NCBI GenBank assembly: GCA_945938055.1
Contig: CAMEUH010000115.1
Location: 1-7,626, forward strand
DNA: 7,626 nt
DNA from: an uncultured Eubacteriaceae bacterium
GTDB lineage: Bacteria > Bacillota > Clostridia > Lachnospirales > Lachnospiraceae
Direction of reading: 5' to 3'
The notes beneath the pieces are model-generated. The model worked only from the letters and a program-made list of their open reading frames with translations, ran no database searches and had not been told where the DNA came from. Position 1 is the first letter of the stretch; the number at the start of each line of letters is the position of its first letter. Positions 1-6,895 of this stretch are shown in pieces. The position numbers were made by a program, and so were the translations under genes.

Positions 1-500
1 GTCTTGAAGAACTGGATTCCCTGATTACAAAGCTGACAAACCAGTACAATGCAGAACAGCTGGCAAAAGCAAATGCAGTCGCAACGCAGAGTGCATTGTA
101 CTCAAAATCTCTGTTAATCTGGCCTTGTCCGAGTAGCTATACCATCAGTTCCCATTTCTCGATGAACCGTGTGGACCCGGTTACAGGAAGTTATTCGGCA
201 CCTCATAAGGGTACCGATATCGCAGCATCAACTGGAACACCGGTTGTGGCAGCGGCCTCCGGACTGGTTACCGCAGCAGGGTTTTCCAATAGTATGGGAA
301 ATTATGTGGTTATCAGCCATGGTGATGGAATCACGACAAGATATTATCACAATTCCAGCCTGGCAGTCAGCGCAGGACAGTCTGTGAAAGCAGGACAGGT
401 TATCAGTTATGTAGGTAGTACAGGGTGGTCAACCGGACCACATCTGCATTTTGAAGTAAGGGTTAATGATTCACCGCTTGACCCAATGCAATTTTTTTGA
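1..500 (+). CDS. M23 (LytM-type) murein metallopeptidase, C-terminal part
   Basis: Zinc endopeptidase domain that cuts peptide cross-links in peptidoglycan outside the cytoplasmic membrane. The reading frame is already open at the left edge (first full codon at base 3), so only the last 165 residues are visible. Residues 1-31 are polar and helix-like (LEELDSLITKLTNQYNAEQL), as in the coiled coil that precedes the catalytic domain in EnvC/NlpD-like proteins. The LytM domain follows: HKGTD gives the first zinc ligands H68 and D72, YYH gives catalytic H116, and HLHFEV gives catalytic H147 and zinc ligand H149. Because these residues are intact, the enzyme is probably active itself, unlike the degenerate EnvC-type activators. 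A TTG at base 96 could be read as a start, but it has no ribosome site and the frame continues upstream. The gene ends 14 bases before the S41 protease gene, suggesting an operon. Placement downstream of ftsEX is inferred from gene order in related bacteria. Confidence 0.9.
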   Translation, partial: LEELDSLITKLTNQYNAEQLAKANAVATQSALYSKSLLIWPCPSSYTISSHFSMNRVDPVTGSYSAPHKGTDIAASTGTPVVAAASGLVTAAGFSNSMGNYVVISHGDGITTRYYHNSSLAVSAGQSVKAGQVISYVGSTGWSTGPHLHFEVRVNDSPLDPMQFF

Positions 501-503
501 GGT
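499..503 (+). promoter_or_regulatory. weak, widely spaced ribosome binding site of the S41 protease gene
   Basis: GAGGT overlaps the TGA stop of the M23 gene and lies 11 bases before the ATG at 515. This is longer than the usual 5-9 bases. The overlap with the upstream stop codon fits translational coupling, with ribosomes ending the hydrolase and starting the protease. No promoter is visible in the 14-base gap. Confidence 0.5.
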
Positions 504-514
504 AATTAGCAGCT

Positions 515-1795
515 ATGGAAAATAAAAATAATCTTGGTTTTACAAAAGGCATTCTTTTGGGAATGGCAATGACATTGATGGTGGTTCTGATTCTTTTTAG
601 TGCCGGCGCATGGGGAGGACTTTTCACGATTAATGGCGGAAGTTTGATGAAAGAGGATTATGAAAAATCTTTTCAGACGGAACCAGAGAAATCAGAAGGC
701 GTTTCCACAGAATCCGAATTCGAAGAACATGTTTTGAAAAAAATGCGTTCCATCATGAAAATCATGGATTCCTACTATCTGGAGGAATATGATGAAGATG
801 AGATGCTTGATGGCATGATGTCTGGGATGCTTTCAGCAGTAGGTGATCCGTATACAGGCTATTATAGCGAAGAAAGTTATAATAATCTGCTGGAATCCAG
901 TCAAGGCATTTATTATGGAATTGGTGTCGTTGTTTCACAAAAGGTAGATACCGGGGAAGTATATGTGGTTAATCCATATGAGGACTGCCCGGGTTTTGAA
1001 GCAGGAATCCGTCCGGGAGACATTATTTATCGTGTAGGTGGTGTTGAAGTTACCGGCATGGACCTAAATGAAGTAGTAGCGATGATTCGTGGCGCAGAAG
1101 GAACAACCATTGATATCTCGGTTCTTCATGAAAATGATAAAGAACTCACAGATTTGATTGTGGAGAGACGAAAAATAGAAGCACATACAATTGAATTCAA
1201 GGTAATGGAGAATAATATCGGATATATTCAGATTACAGAATTTGATGAAATCACAACGGAACAGTTCAAGAAAGGAATGGATGAGCTGGCTTCCTGTGGT
1301 GTTGAAGGAATTATTGTAGATCTTCGGGATAATCCGGGAGGAAGCCTTAGTGCAGTAGTTGATATTCTGGATACACTTTTGCCGAAAGGAATTTATACTT
1401 ATCTGGTGGATAAAAATGGAGACCGGGAAAATTATAAAGGAAAGCATGATGCATCCTATGATTATCCAATGGTAGTGCTGGTGAATGAAAATAGTGCCAG
1501 TGCATCGGAGTTATTTACCGGAGCAGTCCGGGATTATGATAAGGCAGTTGTTGTGGGAACAACCACATTTGGTAAGGGAATTGTGCAGCAGATTTTTCCG
1601 TTGAGGGATGGAAGCGGCATCAAAGTTACCATGGCAAAATATTATACCCCGAATGGTATATGCATTCACAAAACTGGTATTCAGCCGGATATTGAGGTGG
1701 AGCTTGATGAAGGGGAGTATCCGTCCATGATTGAATATGAGGATGATGAACAACTGCAAAAGGCAGTAGAGGTATTAAAGGAACAAATGAAATAG
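515..1795 (+). CDS. S41 family carboxy-terminal processing protease (CtpA/CtpB type)
   Basis: Membrane-anchored serine protease with a 426-residue product, a normal length for the Gram-positive Ctp family. Residues 9-33 are one hydrophobic segment preceded by a short charged N-terminus, so the bulk should face outside. Residues 66-130 form the helical N-terminal region (DPYTGYYS is typical). A PDZ domain spans about 131-215, with the GIGVVV peptide-binding strand and RPGDII. The S41 core follows, with DLRDNPGG at 269-276, the nucleophile S329 in NSASASE, general base K354 in TFGKG and Q358 four residues on. The 25-residue Ser-to-Lys spacing matches that of known Ctp enzymes. The tail (400-426) is acidic and helical and may serve in dimerisation. 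Relatives trim or degrade extracytoplasmic proteins: CtpB cleaves SpoIVFA in Bacillus sporulation, and Prc/CtpA enzymes degrade murein hydrolases in Gram-negatives. The adjoining M23 gene makes a cell-wall role plausible, but the substrate is not shown. The first ATG, at 515, is the only sensible start. Confidence 0.95.
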   Translation: MENKNNLGFTKGILLGMAMTLMVVLILFSAGAWGGLFTINGGSLMKEDYEKSFQTEPEKSEGVSTESEFEEHVLKKMRSIMKIMDSYYLEEYDEDEMLDGMMSGMLSAVGDPYTGYYSEESYNNLLESSQGIYYGIGVVVSQKVDTGEVYVVNPYEDCPGFEAGIRPGDIIYRVGGVEVTGMDLNEVVAMIRGAEGTTIDISVLHENDKELTDLIVERRKIEAHTIEFKVMENNIGYIQITEFDEITTEQFKKGMDELASCGVEGIIVDLRDNPGGSLSAVVDILDTLLPKGIYTYLVDKNGDRENYKGKHDASYDYPMVVLVNENSASASELFTGAVRDYDKAVVVGTTTFGKGIVQQIFPLRDGSGIKVTMAKYYTPNGICIHKTGIQPDIEVELDEGEYPSMIEYEDDEQLQKAVEVLKEQMK

Positions 1796-1844
1796 AACGC
1801 CATATTTATGGGAATTGGTATCTCCATGGAAATGAATTCTGGGG

Positions 1845-1858
1845 AGAACAAATGTTTG
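1845..1858 (+). promoter_or_regulatory. LexA (SOS, Cheo-type) operator of uvrB
   Basis: AGAACAAATGTTTG matches the Bacillus-type LexA consensus CGAACRNRYGTTYC at 12 of 14 positions; only the two outermost bases differ. The core GAAC-N4-GTTT is intact. It overlaps the first three bases of the predicted -35 at 1856-1861, so bound LexA would block RNA polymerase. uvrB is an established LexA target in Bacillus subtilis, which fits its position 82 bases before this uvrB start. Binding itself is inferred. Confidence 0.75.
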
Positions 1859-1884
1859 CAAAATATAATAGGATATGTTATAAT
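1856..1884 (+). promoter_or_regulatory. sigma-A-like promoter of uvrB-uvrA
   Basis: TTGCAA (1856-1861, four of six consensus bases) is followed after exactly 17 bases by TATAAT (1879-1884, perfect). TG at 1876-1877 supplies an extended -10. Transcription should begin near 1890-1891, giving a leader of about 50 bases. It is the only good promoter in the gap and separates uvrBA expression from the upstream protease operon. Confidence 0.75.
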
Positions 1885-1887
1885 AAA

Positions 1888-1916
1888 AAGGCTCATTCAG
1901 ATAAAGAATGAGCCTT
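1888..1916. terminator. perfect 11-bp stem-loop between the protease gene and uvrB; possible intrinsic terminator
   Basis: The arms AAGGCTCATTC (1888-1898) and GAATGAGCCTT (1906-1916) pair perfectly around a 7-base loop. On the + strand the stem is followed only by TT and then AAATCG, a poor U-tract, so termination of the protease operon would be weak. On the - strand the same stem is followed by TTTTTATTA, which is a proper intrinsic-terminator tail, although no - strand gene is present. The predicted uvrB transcript starts inside or just at the left arm, so the hairpin could also cap that mRNA's 5' end. The structure is certain; which role it plays is open. Confidence 0.55.
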
Positions 1917-1929
1917 AAATCGTATTAGA

Positions 1930-1934
1930 AAGGA
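1930..1934 (+). promoter_or_regulatory. ribosome binding site of uvrB
   Basis: AAGGA within AGAAAGGA lies 5 bases before the ATG at 1940 and fixes that start. It is 13 bases beyond the hairpin's right arm, so it is not itself sequestered by the stem. Confidence 0.8.
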
Positions 1935-1939
1935 TTTTT

Positions 1940-3919
1940 ATGGGAACATTTAAATTAGTATCAGAATATCAGCCTACCGGTGACCAGCCGCAGGCCATTG
2001 AAGCATTGGTAAACGGTTTTAAGGAAGGCAATCAGTTTCAGACATTATTGGGTGTTACAGGCTCCGGAAAGACTTTTACAATGGCAAATGTTATTCAGAA
2101 GCTCCAGAAGCCTACACTGATTATCGCCCATAATAAGACTCTGGCTGCCCAGCTTTATGGAGAGATGAAAGAATTTTTTCCGGAAAATGCAGTAGAGTAT
2201 TTTGTGTCCTACTATGACTATTATCAGCCGGAAGCTTACGTTCCTTCCACGGATACTTATATTGCCAAGGATTCGGCAATTAATGATGAGATTGACAAGC
2301 TGCGCCATTCCGCAACGGCGGCATTATCAGAGAGAAATGATGTCATTATTGTAGCAAGTGTATCCTGTATTTATGGTCTGGGAGCACCGATCGATTATAA
2401 AGAAATGGTGATTTCCCTGCGTCCTGGGATGGAGAAGGATCGGGATGAACTGATTCGAAAGCTGATTGACATACAGTATGACAGGAATGACATGGATTTT
2501 AAACGTGGAACATTCCGCGTTCGTGGAGATGTTCTGGAGGTATTTCCGGTTTATTCAGGAGATACTGCGTATCGGATTGAGTTCTTTGGAGACGAAGTAG
2601 ACAGGATAGCAGAAGTGGATGTCCTGACCGGAGAAATTAAGAATTTTGTAGATCATGTGGCAATTTTTCCAGGCTCGCATTATGTAGTATCACAGGAGAA
2701 GATGGAGGCTGCCATTGAGCGAATCAAAGAAGAACTGAAAGAACGGGTTGCTTATTTTAAAAGGGAAGATAAGCTGATAGAAGCACAAAGAATTGAAGAG
2801 CGAACCAATTTTGATATTGAGATGATGCGTGAAACTGGTTTTTGTTCAGGAATTGAGAATTATTCACGACATCTTTCCGGGCTACAGCCGGGTACTCCTC
2901 CCTATACACTGATGGATTATTTCCCGGAGGATTTTTTGATTATTGTGGATGAATCGCATATTACTATTCCACAGATCCGTGGCATGTATTCGGGAGACCA
3001 ATCCCGAAAGGCGACACTGGTAGATTATGGTTTTCGTCTTCCGTCAGCCAAGGATAACCGACCGCTTAATTTTACAGAGTTTGAGAGTAAAATTAATCAG
3101 ATGATGTTTGTTTCTGCGACACCATCGGTCTATGAGGCAGAGCATGAATTGATGCGTGTGGAGCAGATTATCCGTCCGACAGGACTTCTGGACCCGAAAA
3201 TTCTTGTCATGCCTGTTGAGGGACAGATTGACCATCTGGTTTCCGAAGTGAATAAAGAGGTGGCTGGAAAGAATAAGGTTCTGATTACCACACTTACTAA
3301 GAAGATGGCGGAAGACCTGACCCAATACATGAAAGAACTGGGGATCCGTGTAAAGTATCTTCATTCGGATATTGATACGCTGGAACGGGCAAAGATTATC
3401 CGTGACATGCGTATGGACGTATTTGATGTACTGGTTGGAATTAATCTTTTGCGAGAAGGCCTGGATATACCGGAGATTACATTGGTGGCTATTCTGGATG
3501 CGGATAAGGAAGGATTTCTGCGTTCGGAAACATCATTGATTCAGACCATCGGACGAGCTGCAAGAAATGTAGACGGACATGTAATCATGTATGCGGATAA
3601 CATGACGGATTCCATGAAGAATGCCATTGACGAAACGAACAGAAGAAGGGAAATTCAGAATCGATATAACGAGGAACATGGAATAACACCATCGACCATA
3701 AGAAAAGCGGTGCGTGATTTAATAAGTATTTCACAGGCAGCAGAGAATGTGGAAGATTCTGCAAAAGAACTGGAATCCATGAGTGAAAAAGAATTATTAA
3801 AGCTTTCCAGGGAAATAGAAAAGAAGATGCATAAAGCGGCCGCGGAACTTAATTTTGAAGAAGCAGCACTGCTGCGAGATCGAATGATAGAGGTAAAAAA
3901 ACAACTTCAGGAATTATAA
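1940..3919 (+). CDS. uvrB: excinuclease ABC subunit B (UvrB)
   Basis: DNA-damage verification protein of nucleotide excision repair. It is loaded onto damaged DNA by UvrA, uses ATP to open the duplex and then recruits the nuclease UvrC. The 659 residues match the usual family length. Walker A is GVTGSGKT (38-45). The aromatic-rich beta-hairpin that inserts between the strands lies around 89-116 (YYDYYQPEAYVPSTDTY). Walker B/motif II is DESH (337-340), motif III is SATP (392-395), motif V is around 499-510 (VGINLLREGLDI), and motif VI is QTIGRAARN (535-543). The C-terminal UVR helical hairpin, which contacts UvrC, covers about 617-655. A domain-2-like stretch between about 150 and 250 is the usual UvrA-binding part. 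No motif is damaged. It has its own promoter with a LexA box and is followed 38 bases later by uvrA, so the two subunits are probably co-expressed and induced by DNA damage. Confidence 0.99.
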   Translation: MGTFKLVSEYQPTGDQPQAIEALVNGFKEGNQFQTLLGVTGSGKTFTMANVIQKLQKPTLIIAHNKTLAAQLYGEMKEFFPENAVEYFVSYYDYYQPEAYVPSTDTYIAKDSAINDEIDKLRHSATAALSERNDVIIVASVSCIYGLGAPIDYKEMVISLRPGMEKDRDELIRKLIDIQYDRNDMDFKRGTFRVRGDVLEVFPVYSGDTAYRIEFFGDEVDRIAEVDVLTGEIKNFVDHVAIFPGSHYVVSQEKMEAAIERIKEELKERVAYFKREDKLIEAQRIEERTNFDIEMMRETGFCSGIENYSRHLSGLQPGTPPYTLMDYFPEDFLIIVDESHITIPQIRGMYSGDQSRKATLVDYGFRLPSAKDNRPLNFTEFESKINQMMFVSATPSVYEAEHELMRVEQIIRPTGLLDPKILVMPVEGQIDHLVSEVNKEVAGKNKVLITTLTKKMAEDLTQYMKELGIRVKYLHSDIDTLERAKIIRDMRMDVFDVLVGINLLREGLDIPEITLVAILDADKEGFLRSETSLIQTIGRAARNVDGHVIMYADNMTDSMKNAIDETNRRREIQNRYNEEHGITPSTIRKAVRDLISISQAAENVEDSAKELESMSEKELLKLSREIEKKMHKAAAELNFEEAALLRDRMIEVKKQLQEL

Positions 3920-3947
3920 TTTCTGAAAAATTTGACAGATTCAATGA

Positions 3948-3953
3948 AGGTGG
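3948..3953 (+). promoter_or_regulatory. ribosome binding site of uvrA
   Basis: AGGTGG, one mismatch from AGGAGG, lies 4 bases before the ATG at 3958. This is slightly close but usable. The 38-base uvrB-uvrA gap holds no hairpin. Confidence 0.7.
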
Positions 3954-3957
3954 AAGA

Positions 3958-6807
3958 ATGAATAAGATAGAGTATGACAAAGAAAAACAATATATCAGGA
4001 TTCGTGGTGCAAATGAGCATAATTTGAAGAATTTGTCAGTGGATATTCCAAGAAATAAACTGGTAGTACTGACCGGCTTAAGTGGCTCTGGAAAGTCTTC
4101 CCTTGCATTTGACACCATATATGCGGAGGGACAGCGACGTTACATGGAATCTCTTTCTTCCTATGCCAGAATGTTTCTTGGACAGATGGAGAAACCAAAT
4201 GTTGAAAGTATTGAAGGACTATCTCCTGCCATATCCATTGACCAGAAGTCCACAAATCGAAATCCGCGTTCTACTGTGGGAACAGTAACGGAAATCTATG
4301 ATTATTTGCGTTTACTGTATGCACGTATTGGAATTCCGCATTGCCCTAATTGTGGACGTGAGATTAAAAAACAGACCATTGACCAGATGGTAGACCAGCT
4401 GATGGAACTTCCTGAGCGAACAAAAATACAGCTTCTTGCTCCAGTTGTAAGAGGACGAAAGGGTGAGCATGCAAAAGTCTTTGAACAAGCGAAGAAAAGT
4501 GGTTTTGTCCGAGTAAGAGTTGATGGAAGCATATACGAATTATCAGAAGAAATCCAACTGGATAAAAATAAAAAACATAATATTGACATTGTGGTAGACA
4601 GGCTTGCCATTAAGGAAGGGATTGGGAAAAGACTGACGGATTCCATAGAGACCATCATGAAGCTTTCGGATGGTCTCATGACGGTAGACGTTGTAGGTGG
4701 TCAGGAACTGAATTTTAGTCAGAGTTTTTCCTGTCCGGATTGCAATATCAGTGTCGCAGAGGTAGAGCCGCGAAGCTTTTCCTTTAATAATCCGTTTGGG
4801 GCATGTCCGGAGTGTTTTGGACTGGGATTTAAGATGGAATTTGATTTAAGACTGATGATTCCGGATGAGTCATTAAGCATTGATGAGGGGGCAATTACGG
4901 TTCTTGGATGGCAGTCTGTAACAGAAAAGAGCAGCTATACCAGGGCGATTATGGAAGCTTTGGCAAAGGAATATGGTTTTTCTTTAAGTACTCCGTTTCG
5001 GGATTATCCACCGGAAATCCGTGATATCATTGTGAATGGTACCAAGGGGCATGCTGTGAAAGTTTATTATCGCGGACAGCGTGGAGAAGGTGTTTATGAT
5101 GTGGCTTTTGAAGGGTTGATTCGTAATGTGGAGAGAAGATACCGTGAAACCTCCGGCGAATCTACGAAGCAGGAATATGAAAGCTTCATGCAGATTACTC
5201 CGTGTAAAGAATGTAAGGGTCAGAGACTGAAAAAAGATTCTCTTGCTGTAACAGTAGGAGATAAGAATATTTATGAAATTACATCAATGTCTATCAGAAA
5301 ACTCACGGATTTCCTTGAAAATATCAATCTTACAGAAAGACAGAGTTTGATAGGAGGACAGATTCTAAAAGAAATTAAAGGAAGAATCGGGTTTCTTATG
5401 GATGTGGGTTTGGATTATCTGAGCCTTTCCAGGGCAACGGGAACTTTATCAGGTGGAGAAGCACAGAGAATTCGTCTTGCAACCCAGATTGGTTCCGGAT
5501 TGGTAGGGGTTGCATATATTCTGGATGAACCGAGTATTGGTCTGCATCAGCGGGATAATGATAAGCTGCTTGGAACACTGACACATTTGCGTGATTTGGG
5601 AAATACACTGATTGTGGTAGAACATGATGAAGATACCATGCTTGCTGCTGATTATATTGTTGATATCGGACCGGGAGCAGGCGAACATGGTGGAACAGTG
5701 GTTGCACAGGGGACTGCAAGGGAAATCATGGAAAATAAAGATTCCATTACTGGTGCATATTTAAGTGGAAGAATCAAGATTCCTGTTCCGAAAGAGCGTA
5801 GAAAACCAACCGGTTTCATTACGGTAAAGGGTGCTAGGGAAAATAATCTGAAAAGTATTGATGTGGAGATTCCGCTTGGTGTATTTACCTGCGTTACCGG
5901 GGTTTCCGGTTCAGGAAAAAGTTCGCTGGTGAATGAAATTCTTTATAAGCATCTGGCAAAGAGCTTAAACCGTGCACGAACCATTGCAGGAGATCATGAT
6001 GACATTCTGGGAATCGAACAGCTGGATAAGGTAATTGATATCGACCAGTCACCGATTGGACGAACACCACGTTCGAATCCGGCTACCTATACAGGCGTAT
6101 TTGACCAGATACGGGACCTGTTTGCAAATACCACAGATGCGAAAACAAAAGGATACCAGAAGGGCAGATTCTCTTTTAACGTGAAAGGTGGAAGATGTGA
6201 AGCCTGTTCCGGTGATGGAATTATTAAGATTGAGATGCATTTCCTGCCGGATGTTTATGTTCCGTGTGAGGTTTGTCAGGGAAAACGATATAACCGGGAA
6301 ACACTTGAGGTGAAGTACAAAGGAAAGAGCATTTATGATGTTTTAGATATGACAGTTGAAGAAGCAGTAAAGTTTTTTGAAAATGTTCCGTCCATCAAAA
6401 GAAAAATTGAGACGTTAAATGATGTAGGTCTTTCTTATATTAAGCTGGGACAACCTTCTACAGAGCTTTCCGGTGGAGAGGCACAGAGAATAAAACTTGC
6501 AACGGAATTAAGCAAAAGGAGCACAGGAAAAACGATTTACATTCTGGATGAACCTACAACAGGACTGCATTTTGCAGATGTCCATAAGCTGGTAGAAATC
6601 TTACAGAAGCTTGCAGAGGGCGGCAATACAGTAGTGGTTATTGAACATAATCTGGATGTGATTAAAACAGCGGATTATATCATAGACATGGGACCGGAAG
6701 GTGGAGATCGTGGCGGAACGGTCATTGCCAAAGGAACACCGGAAGAAATTGCGAAGGTTGAGGCGTCTTATACAGGGCAATATCTGAAAAAGTACCTTGA
6801 GCGATAA
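3958..6807 (+). CDS. uvrA: excinuclease ABC subunit A (UvrA)
   Basis: Damage-sensing ATPase of nucleotide excision repair. As a dimer with UvrB it scans DNA, then leaves once UvrB is loaded. The 949 residues fit the family. There are two ABC modules, each split by inserted domains. Module 1 has Walker A GLSGSGKSS (40-48), signature LSGGEAQR (497-504) and Walker B ILDEPSIGLH (521-530). Module 2 has Walker A GVSGSGKSS (648-656), signature LSGGEAQR (837-844) and Walker B ILDEPTTGLH (862-871). Zinc ligands are C259/C262 with C283/C286 in the first module, and C747/C750 with C770/C773 in the second (GGRCEACSGDG, the DNA-binding finger). Two more CxxC pairs, C129/C132 and C416/C419, could hold a third zinc. 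The UvrB-binding region is around residues 120-250. The gene is probably co-transcribed with uvrB from the LexA-controlled promoter. No terminator follows it, so some read-through into the next gene is likely. Confidence 0.99.
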   Translation: MNKIEYDKEKQYIRIRGANEHNLKNLSVDIPRNKLVVLTGLSGSGKSSLAFDTIYAEGQRRYMESLSSYARMFLGQMEKPNVESIEGLSPAISIDQKSTNRNPRSTVGTVTEIYDYLRLLYARIGIPHCPNCGREIKKQTIDQMVDQLMELPERTKIQLLAPVVRGRKGEHAKVFEQAKKSGFVRVRVDGSIYELSEEIQLDKNKKHNIDIVVDRLAIKEGIGKRLTDSIETIMKLSDGLMTVDVVGGQELNFSQSFSCPDCNISVAEVEPRSFSFNNPFGACPECFGLGFKMEFDLRLMIPDESLSIDEGAITVLGWQSVTEKSSYTRAIMEALAKEYGFSLSTPFRDYPPEIRDIIVNGTKGHAVKVYYRGQRGEGVYDVAFEGLIRNVERRYRETSGESTKQEYESFMQITPCKECKGQRLKKDSLAVTVGDKNIYEITSMSIRKLTDFLENINLTERQSLIGGQILKEIKGRIGFLMDVGLDYLSLSRATGTLSGGEAQRIRLATQIGSGLVGVAYILDEPSIGLHQRDNDKLLGTLTHLRDLGNTLIVVEHDEDTMLAADYIVDIGPGAGEHGGTVVAQGTAREIMENKDSITGAYLSGRIKIPVPKERRKPTGFITVKGARENNLKSIDVEIPLGVFTCVTGVSGSGKSSLVNEILYKHLAKSLNRARTIAGDHDDILGIEQLDKVIDIDQSPIGRTPRSNPATYTGVFDQIRDLFANTTDAKTKGYQKGRFSFNVKGGRCEACSGDGIIKIEMHFLPDVYVPCEVCQGKRYNRETLEVKYKGKSIYDVLDMTVEEAVKFFENVPSIKRKIETLNDVGLSYIKLGQPSTELSGGEAQRIKLATELSKRSTGKTIYILDEPTTGLHFADVHKLVEILQKLAEGGNTVVVIEHNLDVIKTADYIIDMGPEGGDRGGTVIAKGTPEEIAKVEASYTGQYLKKYLER

Positions 6808-6825
6808 AGAAAAGTAGGGTATAAT
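6797..6825 (+). promoter_or_regulatory. sigma-A-like promoter of the glycosyltransferase gene
   Basis: TTGAGC (6797-6802, four of six consensus bases) and a perfect TATAAT (6820-6825) are separated by 17 bases. The -35 lies in the last codons of uvrA. Transcription would start near 6832, leaving a leader of about 64 bases. No LexA-like box is seen here, so this gene could be expressed without DNA damage. Confidence 0.65.
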
Positions 6826-6883
6826 ATTCTTTATATGAATGATAAGATTTTGCAATGCATGATTGAGAAAGTGTGCAGATTTG

Positions 6884-6889
6884 AAGGAG
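6884..6889 (+). promoter_or_regulatory. ribosome binding site of the glycosyltransferase gene
   Basis: AAGGAG lies 6 bases before the ATG at 6896. This strong, ideally spaced site decides the start over the earlier in-leader ATG at 6835, which has no such site. Confidence 0.85.
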
Positions 6890-6895
6890 ATGCAA

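Noticed and set aside
96..500. TTG at 96 as the true start of a short 134-residue M23 protein
   Set aside because: No ribosome site precedes it, and the same frame runs upstream to the window edge with a coiled-coil-like sequence typical of the longer proteins.
1064..1447. 127-codon open frame on the - strand inside the protease gene
   Set aside because: It lies wholly antisense to the conserved PDZ and S41 domains, has no family motif, and is an effect of codon use on the coding strand.
1864..1869. Second TATAAT upstream of the chosen -10
   Set aside because: Bases 16-18 upstream are GGGGAG-like with no TTG, and there is no TGn extension, so the copy at 1879 is preferred. A minor start here is not excluded.
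1808..1918. Short ORF of 36 codons in the intergenic region before uvrB
   Set aside because: No ribosome site, and its sequence runs through the LexA box, promoter and hairpin, which explain the bases better.
3932..3937. Perfect TTGACA in the uvrB-uvrA gap, as a possible uvrA promoter -35
   Set aside because: At 16-18 bases downstream the sequence is AGAATG-like, with no recognisable -10.
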